A DNA stretch of 64,000 nucleotides from NCBI GenBank assembly GCA_914767715.1, contig OU612070.1, positions 18,898,025 through 18,962,024 of the forward strand, given 5' to 3'. Numbering within the stretch: position 1 is the stretch's first letter; each line of letters starts with the position of its first letter. This DNA comes from Membranipora membranacea (lineage: Eukaryota; Bryozoa; Gymnolaemata; Cheilostomatida; Membraniporidae). The position numbers were made by a program, and so were the translations under genes. This document shows positions 50,237 to 64,000 of this stretch, in pieces. Under the pieces are notes generated by a model. The model had not been told where the DNA came from. It saw only the letters and a program-made list of their open reading frames with translations, and searched no databases.

Positions 50237-51787
50237 TCAATGAGTTATAATTACCTATTGACCTAGATTGATATAGTGGTCCAAACACCATTTCTATAAT
50301 AGTCATGAATTATGATAATCATCTCAATTTGTTTCATACAAAAGGCGGTCTAATGGCTAATATCAATCTCCACATATGCTCAAAGTACAGCTCAAGCTTA
50401 TATTTTTGAATAGATGTTTGTGATTTTGGTATTATTGAGAAAAAAAACGCAAAGCAATGTTCATGTTAGCTGTTACCTTGATGGTACAAAGTATCATAAT
50501 TGATGCCATGCATTAGAAATAACATGACTGAGTTTTGTCAGTTGTGACCAGGGATCATTAGCCTTGTTGAGTCAATATATACTGTCAATGTCTATAAAAT
50601 TTATATACCCACCAATGATCCCCAATGATCAATCAAACTTGTTTGTAAGGTTGTTTTCTACTCTGTGATGAAAGGCTCCCAGCCCATTTTTGCCATTTTG
50701 TCCTTTTCAAATTTCTGTTTTTTATGATAAGAAACAAATTAATTTAGATTTTCTATAGGCTATGCATCAAATAAAAGTGGTACAGCAAAGCAGAAAGGTT
50801 TCTGGATTTTATCACTCAATAAGCAGTTGGTAACGATGTGCCATCAGAACCCTAGCAAGTAGCAATAGGGCGACACTCTGAGCTTGTACACAATGTTGTG
50901 AATAACTGTAAGGAGTTGACTCTCCAGCAAGGTGATGAAGCTATGGCGATATTTGATTATTTCTTTTTATAATACCTTTTGTTGCTAAAAAGCTATTCAG
51001 AGCGAGAAACTCCTCCCATGGGTCAGAATACTTCTTGCAATCTTTTGGGATAGCAACAGTTTCTGTTATGATTTCAGCTTTAAGTTTGTGCAGAAGTCTG
51101 ATGACAACCCCTGCAAAAATATGGGTTGACATTGAACTGTTTTTAAAACGTTGGCTGGATAAGGGTTGACAGTTGAGTTTGGTAGAGTTTTCAAGCTGAT
51201 TACAATGGTGATAATGTAACTGACATAATGTTGCACAATATGTAACTAGTTGCCTAAAATGCTTTCAGCAAATGGATATATGTGAAAAATATTGTGATAT
51301 GTTTTCAAAACATACCAAATCTGAAAGAGCATGTCAGAATTGGCTTCGTGGGTCTTCTATCATATATTAACAACAAACCCATTATCAGCCATAGATAATT
51401 AATACAATTTAAAATATAATTTGTATATATTGTATTTGTAGTAGCCATCACTGAAGCAAAACTACTCTTTCAATTGGTTGACGTGTCTGATATTCGAATA
51501 GATCTGATTCCTATTGTTACCTTGTCACCTTATGGACTCTATTGATACATGAAAAATTGTATAAGCAATGATGATGCTACTCAGAAGTTTTCCTTTACGT
51601 CCTCTAATCGTATTGAACTGCCAAAACTGTTAAGTAAAATAAAAATGAAACTTAAAGATGATTTAAATATCCCTAATATTTAATCGATGACACACTCAGA
51701 CCGTAGAAACTCCTGTTTGCAAAAGTAAGGTCATACATGGTGACCTTAAAAATAAGATCTACAATTCCGTTATTGTGGCTTTATAGT
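50237..51787. other. Non-coding flank, copy B
   Basis: Counterpart of 4286-5810 with small indels; the AATAAA near 50769 is kept. No gene seen. Confidence 0.5.
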
Positions 51788-54700
51788 CAACGGACAGATC
51801 ATCTTTTTTTTGACGGTTCGTGATATCGGAAGGAACAAAGCAACACCAGACATCAAATCGAAGGGAATTTTCTCCTGAGTAAGAATATTAAGGTAGTAAA
51901 GAAAAAAATTTGGGGGGCGACCATTTTTTTAAGCAAAACAAATTTTTTTGGGCCTTTTTTTAGGCCTGTTTCTACCTTGGATGATAAATATATACTTCCA
52001 ATGACTCAGAAATATGCATTTAGATGATATTTATCCATGGTTAAAAAAGAAATTTTGTATCTCTAAAGAAATCACCAAAAAAAACCTTAAACAAATTTAA
52101 TTTCTGCAAAGTGGTAGTTGTCTCCCCCGTTTTGGATCTTTTTCATTTTTTGTTGTTTAACAAGGTTTAACTTCAACAAAATATTACACAGACGGGTCAT
52201 GAGCAATCTGCCATATCCCAGAAGAGGTACAGCAGTCATAGTCACTCCAATCTGAATATACAGCCTTGTTTTAAGCTGGAAAGTCGAAGCAGACGTCGCA
52301 CCCACAACGACAAGATTGCTGCAAAAGTTTCCTCTCATATATGGCAGCTGCAAGCTTACAATCTGCATTGTGGTGACCGGTAGTTGGTCGCTGTCAATTC
52401 CTCTAGATCTTTAAGAGCTGGGGGTAGTGCGGTGTATAAAATCTTTGCAGGCAGCCCCGGTAATCTCCCGCCAATGATCGTTGATTACAGATGGTTCAAA
52501 TTTTTTATTCTGGCTGGGCAATCTCCCATTTGCTTGCCTCATAGTCAGAGAGACAGACAGAGAATGAAAGTATCTTCTGTGTTCATACTTCCCTGAGAAT
52601 AGTTGGTGGCTGGCAGATAAAATGACAGGGTATTATGATTTTTAGGTGCATGAGACTTGCACCACCGTTTCATGCAGTGCAGCTCCCTACAGGATGAAAA
52701 TTTACGTTGGATCTGGATTTCGGGTTTTTTCATATATTGAAACCTGGTACATTATTTGATTATTATAAGATTTCGGTGAGGTTGTCAAAGAAAGCTTACA
52801 TCAAGAAATTTTATAAAGATTATCACCTATATCTTGACCCCAAAATTCAGCAATCATTGGTCAGGACGCTAAATTAACTCTCGAAGCACTACAGCTTCAG
52901 CACAAACTGGGTAGCTGCTGAGTTGTTTAATTGTCCGTCTCCAATGATACCAAGGCATGGAGCAGTTCTTAGCCTGACTTTGACTTGCAGTCGCCCCTGT
53001 GTATTTGTCTCAATGACAACTCATGATTAGCCAATATGTTAAGCCGATGTGTTATGAAGAAACTTGTGTGAAATGTGACAAACCACCTGGCACAAGTTTT
53101 ATCCCTCCTTGTTATCCCTCCCCCACACGAGCATTTCATATAAAGGGCAACTCAAGCACCGAAATCTACAGCATTGCATAGCATCTCGTCTGCCATGTTA
53201 TTAGATGATTGAAGAATTCTTTGCTTTACATTTGTTCATTGCTTCTGCCAGAAAAGCTTGTCTTGCCATACTTTTAGCAATTAACATGAGCTCCACCAAG
53301 ACCGTCCGTCCTTGGGAGATGAAGCAGCTTTTCACGCGGGCAGAGCGTCTTGTTTGGCATTGCCAATGAGTGCAGCTATGACATGGTTAGCTTGTTCGGG
53401 ACCTATTTCAAAGCTGCATCAGCAGATAAGTCCCCACTCTTTGCGACTCAACTTTTGAATTCAATGATGGCACACTGCAGTTAAGGGAATATAGATCAAC
53501 CAATAAGGCACTTTCATTGCTAGCTCACAAAGTTTTGACAGCCATGAGTGAATGGAACTCAGAGTTTTGATACCCTCCACCGACATGTCCTGCTCTCAGG
53601 ATTATCCCATGTGTGTTTAAACCATGTTCAATTGAGCACTTCAGGTCCTGCCTTGCATATTACAGAAAGATTTAGATGATCATTAAGAATATGTTCTGAG
53701 GCAGGTACTATAAACGATTGGGTTCCTCAGTTATTTAAAAGTTCTAGGTCCGACTTTATCTCAATTTATCTTAAATTCGAATTTACACTGCCCCTTTTAT
53801 CTGTAACAGAATGATGGGATAAAATCGGAATAAAATTTATACTGTTTTCAAAAATTGCCAAAAACCAAGTGTATCAATGCTAATGCTAATGCCTTTGGAA
53901 TGTGTGAAACTGTGATGGTTTTTGGATAATATGGAACTTATTGAGATGTCAGGCAACGCAGATACAGCCAGCACAAGTTGTTATAACTATTTAAAAATCA
54001 GAAAGATTAACTTCACCCCAAACCCTTTTAAAAAATCAAACATTATAAATTGAAACTTTAATCTGCTCACAGAGCACGTTTAACTCATTTAATCTAACTG
54101 CATCAGCAAACCGCGCACCCGTGTGCCTCCTATCAAATGCCGGCCCTGTGGAACAAACTGTCCAACAACCTGGAATACAAAAAGACTCCGGCCACCTTTG
54201 GCACTCAGGTGCTACTGACTTTTTTTAAAACGGATTTTTGCCACATCTTGTATGGTGTATGGACTGGTACCTCAAAAAACTAAAACCTTAACACGCTGAT
54301 TGCGCATGTTGGCCTCATCTCTGCCGCACCCGATTACATTCTAATTTCAAAATTCTAAATTCATTGTTGCAGTTGAAAACAAACATACCAAATCTTTGAG
54401 GCATGTGTTAGAATATGTTCACCTACAGCATAGGTGGGCAACCTTTTTTTGAAAAAAGCCACATTTTACACAGACTCAGCTCAAAAGGCCTCAAAAATAT
54501 TTCAAACATAAATTTGGAATGTGAGGTATATTTTGGCTCTGCATATTTTGTACAAACTAAATCAGAATAATATGTGTTAATAAAAACTGCAGTATGTTGC
54601 GAAAAAAGTTGACTCGCATGAGCTCAAACAAAATACTAATATTTATCTATTCTTCTGAAGTTTTGTGACATTAAGCTACAATTATAATCCTTCATGTGTT

Positions 54701-56949
54701 TGAGCAAAGGACAAGGGGAAAATTTCAATTAGGCTTGCCAAATGAAGGAACTCCGTAACATTTCAGATAAAATTCCGGAGCACTTGTAACATGTTACAAA
54801 GCTGACTGCATAAGCTAAAACTAAATAATTAAATATTTATCTAATCGTCTGAAGTTTTGTGACATTAAGTTAAATTTACAATTAATCTTAGTTACAAGTG
54901 GTTGAGCAAAGGGCAAGGGGAAATTTTTCATATATGCCTGTCTAACATTCTTGAGCACTTATAAGACGACTACATCCAAAAGTTACGAAAGGACATTTTT
55001 GTTTTCACTGTTTTGGGTTTAGTTTTTGCAAATTGAAGCTCTTATTAAATGTAGTCTACACTAGTACTGTTATGATGTTTTGTAAAGTATGGCTTGGGAA
55101 TTCCCTTGATACGTTAACATGTATGTAGCCTAACTACATGCATGATGCAGAATGGCAAATATTATGAAACTCAAGCTAAGGATTGTGCTTACAGAGGGGT
55201 ATGCATTAGTCTCGTCACCCACTTTTTTCTTCTTTTTTTTCAAAAGTGGCGTTATGACAAAGTCTGCTATGCATGCTTTGACATCCACATCAGGAAAACA
55301 AATGAATGAGTAATCCTTTTTTAGACAAAAGGCCGCAATAAGGCCGCAAAAGATTACTCATTAGGCCGCACCAGCAAAAAGGCCGCAGGTTGCCCACAGC
55401 TGACCTACAGGATAGGGGTGTTGTTGGTTCGCTGGAGCAACCTGATATTAAATCGCTTGCTTTTTGAATGTCTGGCTCTAGTGAGACCTTACTGCCATGT
55501 AAAAACTGGTTTAGGAATATGTTACTTGACTTATAAGATACCATCTGATCGCTGTAGTGCTAGGCAGTCTGGTGTGAGACTCTTTTCATTATGTATTACT
55601 GGCAGCTGTTGTTGTATTGTGCCTCAATAGCTAGATGATCCTTATCAGACTGTGCTTGTAAATGAAGATCGCATGTCGATCTGGTTTCTCTGTTGAACCT
55701 CAGTCATACTCATAGACGCTTGAAAAAATTGTCGACTCACTTTCATTTTGTTGACAACGAAGGATATACACTTGGCCTCTCAAAGAGTTAAGGCTCACAA
55801 CCAAAGACGCATCTCTTGCAGTTCATTCGTTTCATACCCTATGTAAGAGATTGCCATGTCAGCAAACCTGGAGACGGTTCGCTTGCTTGTGTAGTATTTG
55901 TAGCATTTCTTAATGTAGCTCAGTGGCCTTTTGGGACAGTGCTCTATCAAGTTGTTACTAAACTGTTGGCCTGGGGGATCCTTGCGCATTTTAACTTTCA
56001 AGATAATTCAATAAATACGACACCAGAATAATCTGGTCATGTCTCAGCGGTGCTACTCCAAAGACTAGTCTTTTGGGATTTTGATGTAGGACTGCCTTGT
56101 CCGATCACAAATGTTGTTTTACCTTTTGAAGCTCTTATAATGACAGTAGGTTACTATACTTCCTTATACACGATTTTTTTAAATTAGAAACAAGGTGACA
56201 TCAGACAATAATCTTTATCTTCAAAAAATCGTTCCAATAATCATCATTCATTGAATAGTGAAGGAAATTAATAATAACATATTTAAAGTTTAGCAGAGAC
56301 AAAATTATACTCAACAATGTTAAGAAGGGTGGCAGCAAGTAATTTATTCTAAATCTACATTTGGAAAATTAATTATATTCAAAGATCGGCAAGTGAAAAT
56401 GCATTTGTAATTCGCTGTCGGGACAACTCCGAATGAATTCTTCATATTTGAAATGACCATAGCTTAAAAAATTTCTAAGTTTTAGTTTTGAGACTTTCAG
56501 GAAGTGAAGCAAACATGTGAATCTAGCCTCTGTATTTTTTTTGAGTGAATCTGAAAAGCGAAAAAAAAGTCCTCGTCTACAGTATAACCAAATCATACTA
56601 ATTTTTTGATGCCCTCGAAATATCCGGCAGCATAAAAATCCAAGAAAGTTTTTTCAACTATTTTTATGTCACCCACTATGTTTTAATCTAAAATAACTGT
56701 GTAAATCAAATTTAGTGTGATAGGAACACTCTCTGTGATGTGTAATGCAAATAGGTATATTTTTGACAAATTTGAAGTTTTCCTCTCTTTAACCCTCCGA
56801 TTCAGATGCGCCCCCCAATTTAAATTTTTTACTACCAAAATATTCTTATTCCCTAGAGTCTTAGCTTCGATTTGATATATAGTGGTGCTTTGTTCCTTCC
56901 GATATCACGAAACGCCTTAACGGAGCCACTTTTTTGGGATCTGTCCGTG
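51788..56949. mobile_element. Unclassified 5.16 kb terminal-inverted-repeat element, copy B
   Basis: Same element and same site as 5811-10965 of copy A, with ATAGT at 51783-51787 and 56950-56954. It was therefore in place before the two copies separated. Its right terminal repeat (GCGCCCCCCAATTTAAA, 56808-56824) is slightly closer to the left one than in copy A. Confidence 0.75.
54429..55402. mobile_element. Nested hAT-like element, copy B
   Basis: Counterpart of 8448-9422, 974 bp, with the ACCTACAG duplication at 54421-54428 and 55403-55410. Confidence 0.85.
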
Positions 56950-57407
56950 ATAGTTATAAACAGGTGATTCATGGGTTTATTGCAACCATTTTTGCATGTA
57001 GCTTGTCTATAGATTAAAAAAGTTCTACAACGACTTGAACATCAACAGATTTTAGCGTGGTCTTTCCGATTTTGCGGATTTTGAAAAAATCAGTATCATT
57101 TATTGATGGTTTCCTTACCGTTTGCTGCCAACGGTTTTTTGGCAATTAACCACTTATTGTGAAAAATTTTTATTGAACAACATCACCTCTGCGATCGGAT
57201 CGAAACAACTCTGTCAGAAACAACTGTTGTGAATTTTGCTGTTATAAGAAGTTGGCTCCTCTTTATTACTGGAGAAACAACTCAGTAATCAGGGAGAATG
57301 GAAGCAGGGAGTTTGGGATATAAACTCCGGCCCCAAACTCCCTGATGGAAGTAATGTAATGTAATGCAAATACAGGGAGTTATCTGACCACAAAATAAGT
57401 ACAAAGC
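56950..57407. other. Non-coding sequence upstream of POLE2, copy B
   Basis: Counterpart of 10966-11423, with the same 13 bp hairpin near 57303-57342. No gene seen. Confidence 0.5.
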
Positions 57408-57415
57408 GCGGGAAA
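57408..57415 (-). promoter_or_regulatory. Candidate E2F site upstream of POLE2, copy B
   Basis: The same GCGGGAAA (TTTCCCGC on the minus strand) as in copy A, now about 205 bases before the ATG because the 373 bp segment is absent. Confidence 0.45.
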
Positions 57416-57618
57416 TAATTTAGTCCTAGAACAAAGACAGAATGTTCATGAGGAAACAAATTACAAGTCAGGGTTTGGGTGCTGCTTCAATCTGGGTAAT
57501 CAACAAAGATCACATTTTTATTGCTGTTTCAAAGAAATTAGTTTCATCAGGGAAAGAACAAGATGAGTCTGCTTGAGACTTAGTGAAGAGAACTGCCAAT
57601 TCATGGAGGATTGTTGAG

Positions 57619-60600
57619 ATGGCAACTAATGTGGCTAAGCTAAGAGGTCAAATCCTCAAAAGCAGCAAGCTCTATGGATTCAGCATAAATAGGTGAGTCT
57701 AATTAAGGGCCTTGAGCTCCTACCATTTTTTTCTCTCTCACACACATCATACATTGCTCAGTCACTCATACATCACAAGTTGGTAGACCCAAAAATCAGG
57801 AGGTCTCGGCGGACAAACTCCCGACCCAGAATACCACTCCGCGTCCCGCACTGCGGGTGCAATTCAGCCCGTGTCTGTCATCTTTCTAAGCCAAAACTTG
57901 AGCTTTCATTGAGTTGACATATTATAATTTATTAATTGAAATGATTGCGTCATCTTCTTACCTGATTTTACATAGTAGTAATGGTAATAAGCAATTACAT
58001 AGGTATATGCACTGTTGAGGTAGGAAAACATAGTTGGCCTTGCAAAAAGAACCTTAAAAAATTTCCTGGGTAATGGAAGCTGAAAAAAAGGGAGGATATA
58101 GGGAGGTGGTGGAAAAAGACCCTAAAAACTGGGAGCCTCCCTACCAAAAAGGGAGACTTGTCAGGTATGCAGTCACTCTCTCTGAATGTGAATGATGAAG
58201 CAAAAACTGAAATTATGTTCTTGATTTGATGACTGGGAAGGAGTAGTAACTGTTGTTGTAAAGATAATGATTCCTTAGCTTAGTGGATATCCGTTAAACG
58301 CACTGCAATTACACAAGTACATGCTAGCCTAGTGGTAGAAGGTAGGCTCCCGTCAATTCAATTGCTATTCATTGATGTGATAACTGTTTCTTTATTTATG
58401 TCCCCTTTCAATGTATTACTTATTTTTTTTGTGACAGTGATTCGCTGAAGTATCTTGTTGAAGTTTTTGTTGACCTGAATCCATCAGAACGAGATGGAGC
58501 TGTTGAGCAGATATGGAGCAGCATTGCCAAACAGAAAAGTAAGCTTATCTTGATTCACTGATGCAAATAAACTGATAATACGTCTTCTGTCTAGGCCTAT
58601 GCTATGTATTGAAGGTCAGGAATTTAAGTGTGTGTTGTGTTCATAGGCTATTTCAAACGTTGACACAGTGCTTTATATTGAGCTGAGACATACCTTTGAT
58701 ACCACATATTGAATGCAGAGTTTATGGTTTGCGTGAAGTCGAATTGTAGTATCATGCAGGCAAAAGGTTCATCATCCCACCATTACAATACATTACAAGG
58801 AAAATTTGATTGTACCTGATGGTAAAGGCACTCAAAGTAGAATCACACCACTGACAGCGCCTTGCTGTATTGCTATTATATCTTTGTTATTGTTCATGTG
58901 TGTTTTTACAGTTGGAGTAGGTTTGATAACACGGCAGCAATGTGAGCAGGCTGTCCTAGAGGTCACAGGTCAGGGCAGAGATGGTGCAGTAAAACTTTTT
59001 GATGTCATCAGTGCTTTTGATGCACCCAGATATATTTATGATAGAGAGCAGCAGAAATTCAAAAAGTAAGCATCACCCCTTTTCTATATCAGTATTTGTA
59101 CTAGTGGTAATTCTATGTCTATGGATTATCTCAATAATCCATAGACTGGAGACACAAGAAACAATGCAAGGTCTCTTCCGTCAATCAAACATTGCTTCTG
59201 ATTGCCATAAAACATTGAGATTGAGTTTTGGCATACGATATCCCCCTTCCCCCAGATCTCATCTATAATTTTTCCCCGGATATCCTAATAAAAAGGAAGG
59301 CTCAACACCTTCGTCGGTACTATTTAGAGAAGCAAAACATGAGTAGCACTATTTTGTTTGTGGGGATGATTTAATTGTGTATTATTACCAAATGTTGTAG
59401 AAAGCCAAGCAGTCTGTTTCCCGGTGAGAGCGATGAACTGGCGAATCATTTCAGGAATAGATATATCCATATATACCAGAGGCTGTTGAGAAACCCTCTC
59501 TTCTCTCAAAAATCTGCCGGCGCTGGAGCTCACTCCAAAAATAAATTCAAGGTATTGTGAATCACCATTTTTCCTCACTTCGAATCTTTATTTGCTTCCG
59601 GATCGAATGAATTTGGCTGTCCCCTGCGGTTTGACTGGTAATGTAATGAAAAAACAACATTCGCTCTGTGGATGATCAATCAGATCGACAATGAGTAGCT
59701 TGATAGTGTCCATGCTTCCAGTGATGGGTCAAAATTGTATCAATTATGTTCGTACATAGCCTCACTTATATATAAGTGTTAATATCAAAGTTTGGAAACA
59801 TTATTGAAAAGATATATGTCAGGCTCTAGTGCCCATACCCATGTTGTGTGGATGGAGCTGGACACAAAGTTGATTTTAGCAATCCCCAAATTGTGGTCTG
59901 ACCAGTTTAGCTAGCCAATGATTTGCTGTGCCATCATTTGATCTAACCTATCTCATTTTGATCTAGCCTGTACTGACACTCTGGATTTTCCTTTGCTATC
60001 AATAATAGTAGACAACGAAAGCCAATATTGCATCTGTGGACAAATAACCTATCCTCTGCCGTTGTATATGTGGTGCTATGATAACTTCATCGAAAGTTTA
60101 GCTGCTACAATGTGATATTAATTTGCTAAATATAATCACAGTTCTAACCTCTCCCTCACGGTTTCACTCGCCTAACTATTTTGATATATAATATTTTGTA
60201 TTTTCATAGTTGAAGTCTTTGGAAGCACTCTATGGTTGTAATGTACTACTAGAGAATATTACAGTGTTTGGCATGATCACACAACTCAAACCCGTAAGTT
60301 TTGAAGCCACTAATAGTATATGCTATGCTACCCTTCTATGTACTTAAGAGTATGTGAAACTTTATTTATTTGTATTCAGATGATTAAATTGTGTTGGAGT
60401 CACCTAATATAACTAACGGCCAAAACAAAAGCCAATGTTGCGAATTCATAATATTGATTATAACAAATAGATAGCGTTTGCATGTGTGTAGATGGAACAG
60501 CTATTTTGCACAACAATAATCTGATGTATTGACCTGATTAGTAGCGATCATAGCTATATAACCGGCTACGCAGCTTTCTTTTGTTGTAACTTGTGCTCTC

Positions 60601-63600
60601 GAAGCTTTCCTGTTCATAGCTATCCACAATTGATTGCTTAGGGCGGCATGTATTGCTACCCACCTCATCTTTCAGTGTAGTGAATTCATTCAACTTCTGT
60701 ATTGTGTACTGTTGGTATATACCCAGACAACTGAATTGGCTACTTGCCACTATCTTGTATCGCGTGCGCTCCTACCACAACTTTTTGGTATTTTTCCTCA
60801 GATGCAATGTCTCATAGTTCGTATTATTTTGTTCCTTTTTTTCTCTGTAGGGAACTTGGTATTTAGAGGACTTGAATGGAGCGGTACAGTTAGACCTTTC
60901 TAAGACAGAGTTCAGACCAGGCCTGATATGTGATAACTCATTTATACTGTGTGAAGGGAACTATGATAATGAGATCTTTGAGGTATCTGGTATTAGTCTC
61001 CCTCCTCCAGAGGAAGCTAATGTAACCAGGTAAGTCTAACGAATAATAGAGAGGTAGAGAAACCTGTCCGGGATCGTGAAATGATGCAAGATTTAAGAAC
61101 TTTTCGGGAAACAACATGAAATTCATTTGTGACACCATTTTCACGCATCGCGAGAAGACAATTATGAGATTTCACATCCTCTCTAGCGTTACACCATGTT
61201 CACACTGATCATGCAATATACTTTTGCATCTATTTATGAATTGATTCATGTAGCCCAGTATCCATATAATACGTCTGGTGTGACGATGCAGGGTCATATT
61301 CTAGAAATAGGGTGGGTGCATAATAGGCTATTAGGCTAAATGCGGGAAAGGAACACACGCATCATGAAAAAGTGGTCTCCACTTTAGTGCGAAGTAACAA
61401 TGTGTGACTAATGCAACTCATATTATCTTGACTGACCTAGATTTATATTTTGTTGCGACTCATGAACATGGTTGTGAACTATGATGTCGAGAAACACCTG
61501 TGTCTGGGAAATCGGCATATACAAGCCTATCCTGATAAGCTCTATTGTGTGGAGGGGAGCTTTGTTGTTTGTGTTCCCAACCCCCAACAACAAAGCTCGT
61601 CAATACAGGCTTGGTATATACGATTGGCAGTATTTAATCAGTATGAATGTCAAGTTTTTATTATCACTGTTTCCAGGGCCCAGTTTGGAGATACCAACTT
61701 TTTTGGCGGTGATTTGACGACATGTGCTGCTGCTAGTCAAACCCTGAGAGTGAAAGAATCAGAAAATCCTGATGCATTCATGGTGAGTAGAACTGAACGA
61801 TGGGAGTCATACAGTTGTTGTCACTGATATATATTCATATCAATGGTTGTTGTAGATGTTTTGCTTATTAGCAATACAAGCTTTGATATGCTTCCAGAGT
61901 AAGCATCCTTGTAATTGTCACACATGGCCGCACTCCCATGTTCGACTTGGTTTTCATACTCAAATCAAATACATGGCATGGGGATTCGCTGTCAGGTTAT
62001 TAGGTTGATGAGTTAATAGCAAAATTGCAAATGTACAAAAATAGTGATATTGCAGCCCTGCCCCCCCCCCTCCTTTGAATGATTCAGGGTTATTCCATTT
62101 TGTTTTTTAGTTATCCTGCAATTGAGTCAACATAATTTCGCCCAAAATCGTGTCAATTTATTTTAAACTTTCACTTTGTCTTCTATTTTCCAGGTATTTC
62201 TCTCTAATGTACATCTCGATAATGAAGACGTGATGCAGAGACTGAATGTACTATTTACTGGATATAGTGGAGTACCTCCGGTAGCTTTTATTATGTGTGG
62301 TCCTTTTCTCTCACCTCTAGTCAGACCTGATCCAGCAGCTACACTGCAAGGTATGCTCTCAGGTTCAAATGGTCAACGTTTTAATTTATAAGCCAGCATT
62401 ATGTTATTTATTTAATTGAAAAAATACAATATGTACAAAATCTCTATTTATACTGACATGATATTTGGAAATAAAGTTTCAAAATGTTCAACATTCAATT
62501 TATTTATTCATAAAATTGAATCAGAATGTGTACAAAACATGCTTTATACTACATGATATTTCAAGCTATTTGAAAAAATCCACTTGAAATTTTAGCCGCA
62601 AGGACAAGACCCTGCAATTTGCTGCCTGTTTTCTAGGTTCTGGGCATGTATCCAGGTCTCTAGCCAACCATTCTACAAATGTTGACTAGAGAAAGAGTAA
62701 ACAACTTCATTTTTTATTTTTACGCTCACGTTTCCATAATATTGCAGATAGATTTAAAGTCCTAGGTAAGATGATAGCCTCAATTCCTAATTTGAAGGAT
62801 GGCGGTACACAGTTTGTATTCGTACCCGCAATGGGAGACCCAGGCAGCCTCTCAGTCTACCCTCGCCCTCCTCTACAACCGTCCGTAACAGCACCATTCT
62901 CTAAACAGGTATGAATTATCCTTCTCTACAAGACTGGGCTTAGGTTCCATAGTGATAAGATTTACTTGCAATCAAATCTGAGTTTCTCCAATACTTTTCC
63001 CCGGCTCGCTTACAGCTCATTTAACTGGAGTTGCTCTTTTTTTTTACCAATTCATGTCATCTAAGCAAAGGTATAATGATGCATTAATTATCTCATATTG
63101 ATTGTTGCTCATATTTACTTATATTAATGTTATACTGTTTTGTTTTATTGTAGGTGAAAGGAGCAGTTTTCGCCACTAACCCTTGCCGTATACAGTACTG
63201 CACTAAAGAGATAGTGGTGTTCAGAGAAGACCTTATATATAAAATGTTCAGATGTCGAGTAAACGAACCAAGAGAAGACCTTCCAATGCATGTAAGTTAA
63301 TAAAAAAAATTAATTTAATTCCAGACGAACTCAGGAACTTTCTCACAACCTACCTATTGTATCATTTTCAATGAAGTTTAGTAACTAAGCTACCTAATTT
63401 TTGAGCAGTGGAAAGTAGATAATACTTTTCATTTAGTCCTATCGGCTAATTTTTTTACTCAAATTTGAGAAAAAAAACCTGCTGACCCCACTGTTTCCAA
63501 TTGGGTCAATCAGGAGAAAATATGACCGTCACCTATCTCAGAATATTACTCTATGAGGCTGCCATATCATATTACAAAATTATATATTACAAAATATGAG

Positions 63601-64000
63601 TTGTTTGACGGCATGAAATGAATAAAAATAGAGCAGCATAACAGTTCACTGACAATGATGAAAGAACCTTCTCGTAACTGGTTAGGACATGTTAACTCAT
63701 GTCCCAGTCAAGCCCAGGATGATATATAAAGTTTTCAATCTGAGTTGGTGACTGTTGCTGCGTTCTCAGAACGCGCCTGTCGCCGTATCACCTAACGGCC
63801 TGTGATGAACCGAGCTAAAGATAGGATGCTCCGGCCCTACTTACTGAATTCATGAGCGGCAACCACTTCATGTAGTTCAGAATCAACTGTGTGAAGTGAT
63901 TGTTGCTTGTAAATTTTGTATGTTTAAGCTGGATGCGTCCAATGATTAAAAGCTGGCTGTGCATTTGATGTACAGCGAATTTCTGAGGCTAGCAGTGGTG
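57619..64000 (+). CDS. POLE2: DNA polymerase epsilon subunit 2 (POLE2), copy B, 3' truncated by the window
   Basis: Ten exons are present: 57619-57692, 58438-58538, 58912-59065, 59401-59551, 60210-60293, 60851-61029, 61677-61782, 62194-62350, 62748-62908, 63154-63291. They encode residues 1-435 with every splice phase intact. Exon 11 would start about 110 bases past the window end. I see two amino acid changes from copy A (Thr to Ala in exon 3; Asp to Asn in exon 8, GAT to AAT near 62221) and five synonymous ones, a pattern fitting continued constraint. Intron 5 lacks the foldback transposon and intron lengths are otherwise nearly the same. The NF-Y/NRF-1-bearing segment before the gene is missing. 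Confidence 0.95.
60397..60404. other. Unoccupied target site of the foldback hAT-like element
   Basis: A single GAGTCACC in the copy B intron sits exactly where copy A has two flanking the 3240 bp element, confirming the insertion boundaries. Confidence 0.92.

Larger units (their letters stand above)
47101..64000 (+). repeat. Large direct duplication, copy B (continues past the window)
   Basis: This is the direct repeat of 1-21626. Compared with copy A it lacks 1130 bp (after 49500), 373 bp (at 57448) and the 3.24 kb transposon (at 60397-60404). All other blocks are in the same order. Its left border is at or before 47101; bases before that cannot be compared. Confidence 0.97.

Overview
The window is animal nuclear DNA. 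It is AT-rich, its genes are split by introns with GT..AG borders, and it carries several transposons and tRNA-derived repeats. The proteins (DNA polymerase epsilon subunit 2, MAM domains, a torsin-activator domain) are metazoan. The repeats and compact introns suggest an invertebrate with a heterozygous genome, but I cannot name the phylum. All gene models lie on the + strand.

The dominant structure is a large direct duplication. Bases 1-21626 (copy A) are nearly identical to 47101-64000 (copy B), which runs off the window end. Each copy holds the same pair: a gene for a BTB/T1-like + transmembrane + LAP1/LULL1 (TOR1AIP) protein, followed by POLE2. Copy A POLE2 is complete (12 exons, 527 codons). 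Copy B POLE2 is intact for 10 exons and then leaves the window. Between the two genes in each copy lies a 5.16 kb terminal-inverted-repeat element with a nested 975 bp hAT-like element. The duplication may be a true tandem duplication or two haplotypes placed in series by the assembly.

The copies differ by informative structural events. Copy A has a 3.24 kb foldback hAT-like insertion in POLE2 intron 5 (8 bp target duplication; the empty site is present in copy B). Copy B lacks 373 bp upstream of POLE2 that contains an NF-Y site and NRF-1-like sites. Copy B also lacks 1130 bp that held two exons of the LAP1-like gene. Copy A's LAP1-like gene has an in-frame TAG in the core domain. As assembled, neither LAP1-like copy encodes a full luminal domain.

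Between the copies lie about 9 kb with no recognised gene (24281-33480), a 404 bp-period duplication carrying tRNA-like sequences, and a gene for a secreted protein with two MAM domains (34635-43090). After it come an inverted, internally deleted copy of the 5.16 kb element (43709-46470) and a 516 bp hAT MITE (46484-46999). Minor repeats, hairpins and a 50-codon pogo-type HTH reading frame are listed separately.
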